The notes under the pieces were generated by a model. The model saw nothing but the letters and a program-made list of their open reading frames with translations. It did not search any database and was not told the DNA's origin. From a virus: 54,752 nucleotides of DNA. The stretch spans positions 1 to 54,752 of the IMG/VR virus record IMGVR_UViG_3300042090_001160; one strand, given 5' to 3'. A program made the translations under genes and the position numbers. Positions 31,699 through 40,835 of the stretch are shown here, piece by piece. Position 1 is the stretch's first letter. Each line of letters starts with the position of its first letter.

Positions 31699-34600
31699 AT
31701 GGCGATAGTCTTTGCAGATCTCGTAAGGCAAGCCGTATCTGGTGCGCCCGGCACGGCGAGCACCATCTCGCTGGCAGGCGCGCAAACCGGTTGGTTGACG
31801 TTCGCCCTCGCGGGCGTTGCCAACGGCGCTACCGTGCGCTACGCCATCAACGATAACGGCGCCAGCGAGATCGGCACCGCGACTTACAATTCCTCCGGAC
31901 CTTCGCTCACCGGGCGCACTCCGACGAAGTCGACCAACTCCAACGCGGCGATCAATGCGTCGGCGCAAGCGATCGTCATCGGGTGTCTGGCGGCGGAAGA
32001 CACTATTATTACATTGGGCAGCACTACGGCCAGTTTGAATGGATCAGCAGTAGGAACAACAGCTAATCCTTTATCGGCATTGGTGTGGACTAATAGTACC
32101 GGTCCTCAGTTTCTCAATGGCAGCGGTTCACTTTCCGGGGGTGTTAACGGAGCTGAAATATTCAAATACAGCGACAACAACTTTTATTTGGACAATTATG
32201 ACGCTGGTAGTTTCGTATTTCGCGGAAACTCATTCGCTCAATTGATGACAATAACGGGCGCAGGCAAAGTCGGCATCGGAACATTCCAAACGCCCGACAG
32301 CCTGCTGACCGTGAACGCCAACACTGCGGCCGGCTCCTCGCCGCCGTCCGGCACCGTCGCGCACATCGTTGGCGCGGCGGGTTCGTCCACGAACATTCTG
32401 TCGGATACCTATGGCGGCCGAACAGCGTGGGCGTCGCGCCGCGCGGACGGGACCATAGGCTCACCAAGCGCCGTCCAAAGCGGCGACAACATCTTCGCAT
32501 TCACCGGGTTCGGCTACGGGGCGACGGGATACTCATCCGCCGCTCGCGTGCTGATTAATGCTCTTGCCGCGCAAAACTGGAGTGATACAGCACAGGGCAC
32601 GCAGCTCGTCTTTCAGACGACCGCGCTCAACACGACGACCACTGCGACGGCGATGAGCATCTTCGCGTCCGGCGCGGTTGGTATTGGAACGGGGACGGAC
32701 CCCGGCGTCGGCGGTCTCAACGTGCTCTCGACGCAGGGAGCGAGCGTCGTCCCCGTCGTCATGGGCAGCACGGCGTCTTGGCTGTCGATGATTACCGCTT
32801 ATGGGGGGCCATACGCGCTGTTCGTTTCTCCGCTCGGCAACACGGCACTGCGGGCAGCGTCGCGCACGTCGGACTATGTCGGTGGGACCTCGCCGGTTCA
32901 AGACATCATCGGCATGGACCTCTACGCCTATCACGACGCCACCACGAACACGGGGACGCCGCCGTACAACGGCGCGTGGGCGACTTATTGGTTAGTCGAG
33001 CGAGCTTTCGGAGCCTACGCCGCAATCAACCTGTTTGGTTGCGAGTGTTCTATGGTTAACTTGGGTGCTGGGGTGCAAGCGGATCCATTCAACGCCAGCA
33101 GCGCCGGCATGAACACCATTTTTCGCCTCGATAGCGGGTCTGGCACGTCCACCATTGGTGGGCACCCGGTCAATCCGCTCACGACGGGGGTGGAGGTATC
33201 CAACGACGGGGGGGCCTTCTACAACGCGTTCCGAGTCAACTGCAACGCGCTGGTCGCGCTCGGATCGACGCCGAACTATCAGGCCATCCAACTGGCCTCG
33301 ATACCGACCGGGAGCGCGGGCGACGGTCATTCCATCGCGTGGTACAGCGCCGCCAACACCGTTAGCGGCTGGATAGACGTCGACACCCTTAGCGAGATGA
33401 GGTTTCATAGCGTCGGCGTCTATAAGATGGGCGACGCGGCCACGCCGGTTGCCAGTCTGGGGCTGACCGGCAGCGCCTCCGGGGCGACGGGCGGGGCGTT
33501 CTTCGCTATCGCGAACACCTCGACGGTCGTCTTTTCGCTCGGGAACTACAGCGCTGCCTGGGGACACAGCCACACTGGCGCACCCAGTTACGACGCGTTG
33601 GGAACTTGCGTCGCGACCACTGACCTGGTCATTCAGCCGACAAATTGGCTGTATGTTTCCGGAATGCATGAATCGGGTCCTGGCGGTTTCAACTCGGGGG
33701 GGACAACCCCGATTCAGCCCAGCGGTCTAGCGTTCGGTTGGAACCAATCTGGCGGTGGCGGAGAGGCCAACATCGTCAACAATATCGACACCGGCGCTGG
33801 CACCACCGGTCCGTGGGACTTCATCTTCCAGGATTGGAACGGGACGACGCTGAGCAATCTCGCCTACATCAACAAGGGCGGCGGCATCTACATCCCGAAC
33901 ACGTTGATGCAGACGACGGTCGGCGGTGGCTACGGCACCGGCACTACGGGCACGCTCCCGACTCCCGGCGTGGCTGGCACCGCGGATACATTTTTCGCGG
34001 ACGGGTTCTTCAGCTCGGACAGCACCGCCAGGACGGTCCCGTACAATTCGTCTGGAGTGTGGATCGGCGACGCATTGCAGTCGACGCTCTTCATCGGCAA
34101 CACCAGCGCCGGCACCACCGACCCTACTCCGCAGGGGTCGACGCAGACTTGCACATTTAGCACCGTCAAGACTAACGCTGCGGCCGGGTCCAGCGTCTAT
34201 GGGCAAACAGGCAGCCAACTCATTCATGTAGTCGGCGGTTGGGCCGGGTCGGCATGCACGTTCACGCAGAGCGTCACGCTCGTGAACGGGGTTAAGACCT
34301 ACAATTTGAGCGCGGCGCCAACGAATCATGCTTATGTGCCCGGCATGCCCGTGGTGTCATCGGGCAGCCCCGGCGTCCTGCCGGCGAGCACCGTCATCGT
34401 CAGCGTGAGCGGCAACACCATCACACTCAACAACGCCCCGACGACGCCCGGCGCGTGCACCCTCACGTTCTGGGCCGGCAGGCCGGTGACCGCGCCGATC
34501 ACCACCACGCCGACCGTCCCGACCGTGGGTTATAACCCCTACGCAGGAACTCCCGGAGACACTTTCGCGGTCAATGGCATGGTCAGCTTTTACGACAACG

Positions 34601-35226
34601 GCCTCGGGATCGGCGAATGGCTGGAATGTTCCGTCGCGCAATTTACGCCGGGGTCCAGCACCGCAAACTATCAATGCAAATTAACACAAGCCATCGTCAC
34701 TGCCGGCAACCTCACGCTATTTGGTTCTGGGGGATCGCTAACTTCAGCGCATCAAATTGGCTGCAGTATCCAGTTCCTCGTCGGAGGAGGAGGCTATGGC
34801 GTGTTTGTTGCTTCGCCGGGCGGTGCCGGTTTTAACTTTGCAGGAACGGGCACCGGCCACATCATGGACTCGTCATTCTCAGTGTCGACGCCGAGCGAAC
34901 CGACCATCAAGCGCGACATTGAGAAGTTGCCGTCCATGATCGATGCAGTCATGGCCATCGACCCGGTGACGTTTTGGTACACAGACGAGTGGCGTGAACA
35001 AGACCACAGGATCGGATTTCTCGCGCGCGACTTCGGCGGATTTGGCGGCGCCAAGGAGCGGCTGCCCGCCGCCGTTCGAGACATCATCGTCACGGATGAG
35101 ACTGGCGTGACGGGTTTGCGGCAGGGAGGCATGCTTCCCGGGCTTTGGCGCGCGACGCAAGAGGTAATAGACAGGCTCAACGGCATCGAGGCCCGCGTCG
35201 AAGCCCTCGAAGGGAGGCCGCATTGA
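31699..35226 (+). CDS. Tail fibre with C-terminal S74 intramolecular chaperone, 1175 aa
   Basis: The N-terminus (MAIVFADLVRQAVSGAPGTA, then TGWLTFALAGVANGATVRYA) is a typical virion-attachment module of phage fibres. The long middle is mosaic beta-rich repeats, with a local AT-rich patch around 32000-32260 that suggests module exchange. From about residue 1059 a peptidase S74 domain is seen: TPSEPTIKRDIEKLPSMIDA, then IDPVTFWYTDEWREQDHRIGF. In S74 proteins a Ser-Lys pair cleaves the chaperone off after trimerisation; Ser of PSEP and Lys of IKRD are candidates. A final coiled coil (LNGIEARVEALEG) ends the protein. Confidence 0.85.
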   Translation: MAIVFADLVRQAVSGAPGTASTISLAGAQTGWLTFALAGVANGATVRYAINDNGASEIGTATYNSSGPSLTGRTPTKSTNSNAAINASAQAIVIGCLAAEDTIITLGSTTASLNGSAVGTTANPLSALVWTNSTGPQFLNGSGSLSGGVNGAEIFKYSDNNFYLDNYDAGSFVFRGNSFAQLMTITGAGKVGIGTFQTPDSLLTVNANTAAGSSPPSGTVAHIVGAAGSSTNILSDTYGGRTAWASRRADGTIGSPSAVQSGDNIFAFTGFGYGATGYSSAARVLINALAAQNWSDTAQGTQLVFQTTALNTTTTATAMSIFASGAVGIGTGTDPGVGGLNVLSTQGASVVPVVMGSTASWLSMITAYGGPYALFVSPLGNTALRAASRTSDYVGGTSPVQDIIGMDLYAYHDATTNTGTPPYNGAWATYWLVERAFGAYAAINLFGCECSMVNLGAGVQADPFNASSAGMNTIFRLDSGSGTSTIGGHPVNPLTTGVEVSNDGGAFYNAFRVNCNALVALGSTPNYQAIQLASIPTGSAGDGHSIAWYSAANTVSGWIDVDTLSEMRFHSVGVYKMGDAATPVASLGLTGSASGATGGAFFAIANTSTVVFSLGNYSAAWGHSHTGAPSYDALGTCVATTDLVIQPTNWLYVSGMHESGPGGFNSGGTTPIQPSGLAFGWNQSGGGGEANIVNNIDTGAGTTGPWDFIFQDWNGTTLSNLAYINKGGGIYIPNTLMQTTVGGGYGTGTTGTLPTPGVAGTADTFFADGFFSSDSTARTVPYNSSGVWIGDALQSTLFIGNTSAGTTDPTPQGSTQTCTFSTVKTNAAAGSSVYGQTGSQLIHVVGGWAGSACTFTQSVTLVNGVKTYNLSAAPTNHAYVPGMPVVSSGSPGVLPASTVIVSVSGNTITLNNAPTTPGACTLTFWAGRPVTAPITTTPTVPTVGYNPYAGTPGDTFAVNGMVSFYDNGLGIGEWLECSVAQFTPGSSTANYQCKLTQAIVTAGNLTLFGSGGSLTSAHQIGCSIQFLVGGGGYGVFVASPGGAGFNFAGTGTGHIMDSSFSVSTPSEPTIKRDIEKLPSMIDAVMAIDPVTFWYTDEWREQDHRIGFLARDFGGFGGAKERLPAAVRDIIVTDETGVTGLRQGGMLPGLWRATQEVIDRLNGIEARVEALEGRPH

Positions 35227-35396
35227 GCCACACTCCTGAACGACATCATCCATGGTGCAATTTCGGACAGCATTCCGGGCCGCCGGACAAGTGCTGCCAA
35301 TGCATCGATTTCTACAAACGCTTCCCCTTAAGAAAGGGCGAAAACGGCAGAGACATGACGCTACGCTATTTCCCCGGCGTAGAAGTCATCGAATAG
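35223..35396 (+). CDS. Small Cys/His-rich protein, 57 aa
   Basis: A TTG start overlapping the fibre stop (TTGA) opens LSHTPERHHPWCNFGQHSGP followed by DKCCQC. The spacing of Cys and His could bind one zinc ion. The rest (FYKRFPLRKGENGRD) is basic. It precedes a gene with a strong AGGAGG. A structural or RNA-binding role would be guesswork. Confidence 0.52.
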   Translation: MSHTPERHHPWCNFGQHSGPPDKCCQCIDFYKRFPLRKGENGRDMTLRYFPGVEVIE

Positions 35397-35405
35397 GAGG
35401 CCACA

Positions 35406-35846
35406 TTGAGGATTACTCGGCTCAAAGCCATCGAATGGTTCAACGCGCTCTCCATGCTGGAGCAGTCGCCCGTCACGGGGGCGAACGGCAAGCCCGTGCC
35501 CTACGACCTACCGGCCGAGCAGTTCGTCCTTGTCTGGCAGATGCTCAACGCGCTGCGCCCACACGTTGAGGCGTTCCAGAAGGCGCGCGAGGCGCGGATG
35601 AAGGTGCTGGCCGATCGGCCCGAGGAGGAGCGCGCCGAGGAACTCAAGCAGGAAGTCGAGCGACTGCAGGAGACGTTCTCCGTGCGCATGCCCAAGAAGC
35701 GGCTGGATCTCGACATCGGCCGGACCAAGGTCATGCCGTCACTGCTCATCGCGCTCGAAGGGCTGTGGAACAAGCCTGAGGTCGAGCTGGAGGACGAGGA
35801 AGAACAGTTGTCCGAGGCATTCAAGATTTTGCAGGCCGCAGAATAA
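35406..35846 (+). CDS. Hypothetical coiled-coil protein, 146 aa
   Basis: The start is TTG with AGGAGG five bases upstream, a clear case of strong ribosome site plus weak codon. The protein is helical with heptads (HVEAFQKAREARMKVLADRP, EELKQEVERLQETFSVRM) and an acidic C-terminus (VELEDEEEQLSEAFKILQ). It may be a tail assembly or scaffold-like factor. No family is recognised. Confidence 0.62.
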   Translation: MRITRLKAIEWFNALSMLEQSPVTGANGKPVPYDLPAEQFVLVWQMLNALRPHVEAFQKAREARMKVLADRPEEERAEELKQEVERLQETFSVRMPKKRLDLDIGRTKVMPSLLIALEGLWNKPEVELEDEEEQLSEAFKILQAAE

Positions 35847-35849
35847 CGC

Positions 35850-36911
35850 ATGTTCGGTCTCGGCGCACTCGGCCAGTTAGCTCTTGGTCAGGCGGGGCTG
35901 TTCACGGTGACCGTGGACTCCGCCGCGCCGACCGAGTACGCCGGCCAATTCGTGCGTGATGGCGTGTCGCTTGATGAAGTACTATTCAGCGTTTCGAAAG
36001 ACGCTCAATCGCTGCTCGAAGTGCTGGCAACAAGCGATCGCTCGGATTCCTCGATCAGCCTGGAGGCTTTTCAACCCGTTCGCAGGGACACTACTCTTCC
36101 GACCGAATACCAGGATGTGGTCCGATCGGATTGGCGACCTTCCGTCGAGTTCGTCGAGTCGATCAGTTCTGACGCTGATTCCGGCGTCGGCCTCGAAATT
36201 TTCGGAAGCGTTCGAGCCGAGTCGGCGCCTCGCATTGAAGCCACTCCTTCTGCCGCGTCCGACACTCGCCTTCCAGTCGAACTTCTTTCCGGGTCTCCGA
36301 CCGTTACGACCGACGCCGGTGCTCCGATAGAGATAACATCTGGCGTCGCCGCGGATCGACAGACGCCAACAGAGATTTATGCTGCACTGCCGTCGATCGA
36401 TGCCACTTCGCAAGCAGAGACGACGCCTTCAGTTCGATCGGAGACTGGTGTTCCGGCGGAGTCTTCATCCCCGGTCTTCGTCACCGACAGCGCCGTTCGA
36501 TCTGAGTCTCTGTCCAGTGTCGTCGTTGATCGAATGACGCAAGATGAAATCACGCTGACATTGTCGCCGAAAGACGCATCGCTGCCCTTGGAACTGACTG
36601 AACCAACCGTGTCCGCGAATTGGTCCGCGCCGGTCGAGCTGCTTGGCAACGTGGCCGTCATTGGCGATGCGAATACGCAGATTGAGACCGTTGGAAGCAC
36701 GTCGCAAGACTGGATCACCTGGATCGACACGCTCGGTCAGGTTTCGATGGTGACGGGCGATGGGGCGATCCAACTCGAATTCGTTCAGTCGGTGCAGTAT
36801 TCAGACTCCGACCTGGTGCTCGAAATCCTGCAGTGGGCGCGACTGCGACCGAACCGCAACGAGCTGTGGTCGGAAGAGTGGTCCGGGCTCGACACGATCG
36901 GAGGTTTCTGA
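35850..36911 (+). CDS. Protein of about 21 short tandem repeats, 353 aa
   Basis: After a Gly/Leu-rich opening (MFGLGALGQLALGQAGLF) the chain is made of degenerate units of 14-16 residues with the pattern V-x-D-x-x-x-P-x-E-h (h hydrophobic), such as TVDSAAPTEYAGQF, VRRDTTLPTEYQDV and SAPVELLGN. I count about 21 copies before a C-terminal LRPNRNELWSEEWSGLD. The pattern of one acidic and one Pro-x-Glu per turn suggests a solenoid or extended fibre. The start and end segments resemble phage virion proteins. No known repeat family name comes to mind. Confidence 0.65.
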   Translation: MFGLGALGQLALGQAGLFTVTVDSAAPTEYAGQFVRDGVSLDEVLFSVSKDAQSLLEVLATSDRSDSSISLEAFQPVRRDTTLPTEYQDVVRSDWRPSVEFVESISSDADSGVGLEIFGSVRAESAPRIEATPSAASDTRLPVELLSGSPTVTTDAGAPIEITSGVAADRQTPTEIYAALPSIDATSQAETTPSVRSETGVPAESSSPVFVTDSAVRSESLSSVVVDRMTQDEITLTLSPKDASLPLELTEPTVSANWSAPVELLGNVAVIGDANTQIETVGSTSQDWITWIDTLGQVSMVTGDGAIQLEFVQSVQYSDSDLVLEILQWARLRPNRNELWSEEWSGLDTIGGF

Positions 36912-37159
36912 TGGAGACGGCACGCGATTGGTTGTTCGTGGCGTCTCATCAAAAGAGGTATCAGGGGCCCAGGCTCACAGAAAGACAAAAAGATGAAATT
37001 GCGGAAAGAATGCGACGATACGAAAAAAGATCGTCGGTAGCGAAGCAATTCGGAATTCCGGAAAGTACTGTTTGGTATATAGCGCGACAACGTGGCGTAG
37101 AGCCACGACCGACTGGTCGCCCCGGTCCACGCGGACCGCGCAAGCCGAGACAGCCGTAA
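36911..37159 (+). CDS. Small helix-turn-helix protein with basic Pro/Gly/Arg tail, 82 aa
   Basis: The ATG shares a base with the previous stop. Residues about 22-65 read LTERQKDEIAERMRRYEKRS then VAKQFGIPESTVWYIARQRG. This is a resolvase/sigma-region-4-like HTH with recognition helix around ESTVWYIAR. The tail (RPTGRPGPRGPRKPRQP) resembles AT-hook-like DNA-contacting segments. The coding DNA is AT-rich and unlike neighbours. It could be a regulator or a mobile-element-derived HTH gene. Confidence 0.7.
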   Translation: METARDWLFVASHQKRYQGPRLTERQKDEIAERMRRYEKRSSVAKQFGIPESTVWYIARQRGVEPRPTGRPGPRGPRKPRQP

Positions 37160-37160
37160 A

Positions 37161-38144
37161 ATGGTCACCGCGACAGAACCGACCAAGCAGGAATACGTCT
37201 TCACGCGGTACACGCGCCTCGTGTTGCCGGTGGACGGCTACATATTCTGGCTGCGGTCGAACCTCGTGTCGCCGTCCGCGCAGTTCAACGCGATGGGCTT
37301 CAACACGATCGCGATCGACGGTTACGGTCCTGTGCTTCCGCCGGTCACGGCGCGTGTCAAGGGGACGGTGCACTACTCGACGACGCAGCACCAGGACGCC
37401 GACAAGGTTTACACGTCCAACACCGTGCACTTCAACACGATGGAAACGGTGCAGTTCCTCAACGCGATCGACCCGAGCACGATGTGGATCTGCTCGTTCG
37501 ACGGCATCCGGTTCGCGTTCTCCCACCGCGACAATTACTTCGCTCCGGTCGGCGAGAAGCATTACGTCGGACAGGCGATCTACTCGTCGATGGAAAGTCA
37601 GATCATCGACTCGGTCGACAAGCTGCAGCAGACCCAGGTGGTTTCGAATTCGCTGCCGTTCTGGCTGTCGATGAACGGTTACTCGATCTTCTACGGCATC
37701 CAGCAGTGTCCCGTCACGCTCTACCCGTCGTCCAGCCAGCTACTCGACAACTTGTCGCCGCCGTTCGGCGTGGTGCACATCGAGCCAAACCAGACGACAG
37801 CCTTCTCGGCGGCACCGGTGCTCGACGCGACGCTCGATCACGCGCAACTGGCACGCGACCTCGTGCGCGTCACGCTTTACGGCCTCAACAACGATTCCGC
37901 GATCGACTTCCAGGATTTCGTGCTGCAGTTTATGGTCGACAATCCGCAGGCGCTCGGACTGATGAACATGCCGATCCTGCGCGACGAGAAGGAGACGCAA
38001 GCCGAGCTGCTTATTCTCGCCAAGAAGAAGTCGATCGAATTCGAGGTCTCGTACTATCAGACGCGGGCGCGAGACATCGCGGTGAAGTACATTCTGCAAG
38101 CGGTTCCGACGTTCATCGTCGGCGACCTGGCGGCAGCGGCCTGA
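37161..38144 (+). CDS. Virion structural protein, 327 aa
   Basis: The protein begins MVTATEPTKQEYVFTRYTRL. It includes VDGYIFWLRSNLV, FNTIAIDGYGPVLPP, TVHYSTTQHQDADKVYTSNT and a C-terminal helical part (DEKETQAELLILAKKKSIEF). These segments resemble a conserved structural protein located before the sheath gene in small myoviruses of the Bcep/Pam3 kind. The precise role (tail terminator or neck) is not clear. Confidence 0.6.
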   Translation: MVTATEPTKQEYVFTRYTRLVLPVDGYIFWLRSNLVSPSAQFNAMGFNTIAIDGYGPVLPPVTARVKGTVHYSTTQHQDADKVYTSNTVHFNTMETVQFLNAIDPSTMWICSFDGIRFAFSHRDNYFAPVGEKHYVGQAIYSSMESQIIDSVDKLQQTQVVSNSLPFWLSMNGYSIFYGIQQCPVTLYPSSSQLLDNLSPPFGVVHIEPNQTTAFSAAPVLDATLDHAQLARDLVRVTLYGLNNDSAIDFQDFVLQFMVDNPQALGLMNMPILRDEKETQAELLILAKKKSIEFEVSYYQTRARDIAVKYILQAVPTFIVGDLAAAA

Positions 38145-38187
38145 CGCTGCGCACGAGTAGAGACGCGTATCAACACGGAGACAAGTC

Positions 38188-38844
38188 ATGCCTCAGAGCA
38201 ACCTTTGGTGGCCCTTCATCACTTTCAACAACGCCCAGGCCGGCGCACGTCTCGGTCAGCAGAAAGACGCCTGGTATTCCAAGCGCCACGGCGATCTGTA
38301 CCAGGGCGTCTACGGCACGCCGACTCTCGGCAGCGTCGCGTCGCTGTCCGGCTCAGTTTTCAGCGGCGGCAATGCGTCGGCCGCGACGCTTACAGTCGGT
38401 CTCGCGACGACCTACACCGGCTGCTGCCTCAACAATCCGATCGCGAACACGCTTAACCTCGTTGTTCGCAAGGTTGGAATTGCAGTCAGCGCGACGTCCG
38501 CGGCCAACGCCTTCGGTCTTGCGACTGGGTGGTCCTCGGCCGGCATCGTGACGCACACCACGCCGATCACCGGCATCCTGAACAACTACATCGGTGGCGC
38601 AACGTCGTCCGGCTCCATTGTGTCTCCGGCGTCGGTCGCCAAGCTCGATGCGGCCTGCACCCTGGTCGGCACGCCGCTTTATTCGAAGTTCCTCGGGGCA
38701 GCGGCGACCTCGTCGGTGTTCGGTGGCATCTTCAATCTCGACGATGAGTTCATCGTTCCTCCCGGCGGTTGGATCGCTATCGTCGGTTCCGGCGGCACCA
38801 CCGGCTTCTGGGGCTCATTCACTTGGGAAGAACTCGCTCCTTAA
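38188..38844 (+). CDS. Virion structural protein, 218 aa
   Basis: The protein begins MPQSNLWWPFITFNNAQAGA and is rich in Gly, Ala, Ser and Thr with many beta-like segments and few charges. The end (EFIVPPGGWIAIVGSGGTTG then WGSFTWEELAP) resembles C-termini of phage surface proteins. It lies just upstream of the sheath gene. A surface or tail-associated role is inferred from composition and place only. Confidence 0.55.
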   Translation: MPQSNLWWPFITFNNAQAGARLGQQKDAWYSKRHGDLYQGVYGTPTLGSVASLSGSVFSGGNASAATLTVGLATTYTGCCLNNPIANTLNLVVRKVGIAVSATSAANAFGLATGWSSAGIVTHTTPITGILNNYIGGATSSGSIVSPASVAKLDAACTLVGTPLYSKFLGAAATSSVFGGIFNLDDEFIVPPGGWIAIVGSGGTTGFWGSFTWEELAP

Positions 38845-38877
38845 TAGGAAGGGGATTCACCCGATAAGGAGCAACCA

Positions 38878-40257
38878 ATGACGTCCATTGTTCTTGTCAA
38901 TGTAAGCCAAGTCCAGCCTCCGGCGCCTTCAACGCTGCAGCGGACCGGGGCGTTCATCTCGCAGGGAGCGACGACGACGGCGCAGGGCACGTTGACCTTG
39001 CTCACGTCGGTCTCGTCGCTCACTTCGATCCTCAAAGGCGCGGGGAATATTACCTCGATCACCTGGGCGGGCAGCGTCGCAACGGTCACGACCTCTGCGC
39101 CGCATGGCTACACCATCAGCGACACTCTCGAACTGACAATCGCTGGAGCCGCGCCGACCGGGTACAACGGGACGTTCCTGTGCACCATCACCGGCGCGAG
39201 TACGTTCACCTACCCGCTGGCGTCGAACCCCGGCTCGTCGTCTTCCTCCGGCTCGTACATTCCCGAGGATGTCAACGAACTGAACCAGATGAATACCACG
39301 TTCTGGTCTCAGGGCAACGGGCTGAGCGTCTACGTGCTTGAACTCGGCGCTGGCAATCCGACGGATGGCGCGACCTACCTCACTTCGTGGCTCACTGCCA
39401 ATCCCGGCGTCGTCTACGCATTTCTGCCGCCGCGCACGTGGGATTCCGTCACCGGTGTGCTCACGCTCTACGGCAGTTTGACTTCGACCACGTCGAAGAT
39501 CTACTTCCATCAGACGACCACCACGTCGAACTACGTCAACTACCCGTCGTCGATGAAGTCGGTGTTGTTGACTGTGGAAGCCCCGACTGGACTGCCCTCG
39601 ACTGAGTTCAGCGCCGCGGCGGACTTCTGGGTGACGCTCAACCAGAACCCCAGCTCCGCCAGCCGTGCGACGCCGAATGCGTATTCGTTCCTCCAAAATG
39701 TCACGCCGTTCCCCACGCAGGGCAATTCGGCAATCCTCGCGACGCTCGCCACGGCAAACGTCAACGTGGTCGGCACAGCGCAGGAAGGCGGTCTCAGCAA
39801 CTTCATCGAGCTTTACGGCACGACGAAGGACGGTAACGACTTCCTCTACTGGTACGCGGTCGATTGGGTGCAGCTCAATATTGACTTAAACGTCGCCAAC
39901 GCGATCATCAACGGGTCGAATAATAACGTCAACCCGCTGATCTACAACCAGCAGGGCATCAATGCTTTGCAGCGGGTCGCCGCAACCACGATGGGCAACG
40001 GCGTGACCTACGGCCTTGTTAATGGGCAGGTGGTCCAAACTCAGCTCAACGCCGCTGACTTCATCGCGGCCTACGACGCCGGCACCTATTCCGGTCTCAC
40101 CTGGATCAATGCGCAGCCGTTCGTTCCCTATGGTCAGGCGAACCCGAGCGACTACGCGGCCGGCATCTACAAAGGCTTCACGATCGTCTTCGTCCCGGCG
40201 CGGGGCTTCCGACAGGTCGTGTTCAATGTCGTCGTCACCAACTTCATCGCGCCGTAA
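38878..40257 (+). CDS. Tail sheath protein, DUF3383-like
   Basis: The 459-aa protein begins MTSIVLVNVSQVQPPAPSTL and has the core of DUF3383-type sheaths: NTTFWSQGNGLSVYVLELG, YLTSWLTANPGVVYAFLPPR, NVVGTAQEGGLSNFIELYG and the terminal FRQVVFNVVVTNFIAP. It should polymerise around the tube and contract. Residues about 58-125 form an inserted HGY beta module (VATVTTSAPHGYTISD, PTGYNGTF, TFTYPLAS) that is also found in two baseplate proteins of this phage. The tube gene follows after AAGGAGG. Confidence 0.82.
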   Translation: MTSIVLVNVSQVQPPAPSTLQRTGAFISQGATTTAQGTLTLLTSVSSLTSILKGAGNITSITWAGSVATVTTSAPHGYTISDTLELTIAGAAPTGYNGTFLCTITGASTFTYPLASNPGSSSSSGSYIPEDVNELNQMNTTFWSQGNGLSVYVLELGAGNPTDGATYLTSWLTANPGVVYAFLPPRTWDSVTGVLTLYGSLTSTTSKIYFHQTTTTSNYVNYPSSMKSVLLTVEAPTGLPSTEFSAAADFWVTLNQNPSSASRATPNAYSFLQNVTPFPTQGNSAILATLATANVNVVGTAQEGGLSNFIELYGTTKDGNDFLYWYAVDWVQLNIDLNVANAIINGSNNNVNPLIYNQQGINALQRVAATTMGNGVTYGLVNGQVVQTQLNAADFIAAYDAGTYSGLTWINAQPFVPYGQANPSDYAAGIYKGFTIVFVPARGFRQVVFNVVVTNFIAP

Positions 40258-40268
40258 GGAGGGTCGAC

Positions 40269-40712
40269 GTGGCATCCAATCCGCTCATCGACCAGGGCAC
40301 ATTAAACCGTCTCATTGCCAGTGTGGTGTGGGACAACAACCCTGGACTGAACGTCACCGCTCCTTATCTCGGCAAGGAGGGCATCCGCCTTGCGCTCGAA
40401 GGCGAGACGACGACGTTCATCAACACTATGACCGGCGCGGTCACCTCGCCGGAACCCTACCAGACGACCTCGCTGACGATCAATTTGCTCAAGACGCAGA
40501 ACCTCGCCGCAGTCTACAAGGCTCAGATGGAGTTGTTGGCGACCATCGGCCAGTGCACCATCTACCCCGACGCAACGACGTTGCCGACTTATTCGCTCAT
40601 CAATTGCGCGATTCAGTCGGTGCGCGAGCTGAACTTCTCGGGCGAGGACGCTGGCTGGGTGGTCAACATCAAGGGCTATTATTTGTGTAACAGCGCCCTT
40701 TGGGGAGGCTAG
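40269..40712 (+). CDS. Tail tube protein
   Basis: The gene starts at GTG with AAGGAGG six bases upstream. The 147-aa product (MASNPLIDQGTLNRLIASVV, LEGETTTFINTMTGAVTSPE, LNFSGEDAGWVVNIKGYYL) has the length and beta pattern of myovirus tube proteins. It lies directly after the sheath gene, the standard order. The stop is followed by a structured gap and a GIY-YIG gene. Confidence 0.8.
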   Translation: MASNPLIDQGTLNRLIASVVWDNNPGLNVTAPYLGKEGIRLALEGETTTFINTMTGAVTSPEPYQTTSLTINLLKTQNLAAVYKAQMELLATIGQCTIYPDATTLPTYSLINCAIQSVRELNFSGEDAGWVVNIKGYYLCNSALWGG

Positions 40713-40754
40713 TTCCGCTTTGCCTTCCGGAAGAACTGGCGCATAATGCCGGAA

Positions 40755-40803
40755 GCGCGGCTAGGGTAGCTCCCGAACACCGGCCATCCACCGGCTGCCG
40801 CGC
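40755..40803 (+). promoter_or_regulatory. Compact three-way-junction-like element before the second endonuclease
   Basis: GCGCGGC (40755-40761) pairs with GCCGCGC (40797-40803). Inside are GGG/CCC (40764-40766 with 40772-40774) and CCGG/CCGG (40780-40783 with 40791-40794). It sits between the tube stop and the endonuclease ATG. It could be a transcription pause, an RNA-processing site or part of the endonuclease insertion. Confidence 0.45.
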
Positions 40804-40835
40804 CCAACTTTTTGGATGACTGAGGGGACTCAGAG

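Noticed and set aside
31699-35226. Diversity-generating retroelement acting on the fibre
   Set aside because: No reverse transcriptase gene or template/variable repeat pair was seen in the window.
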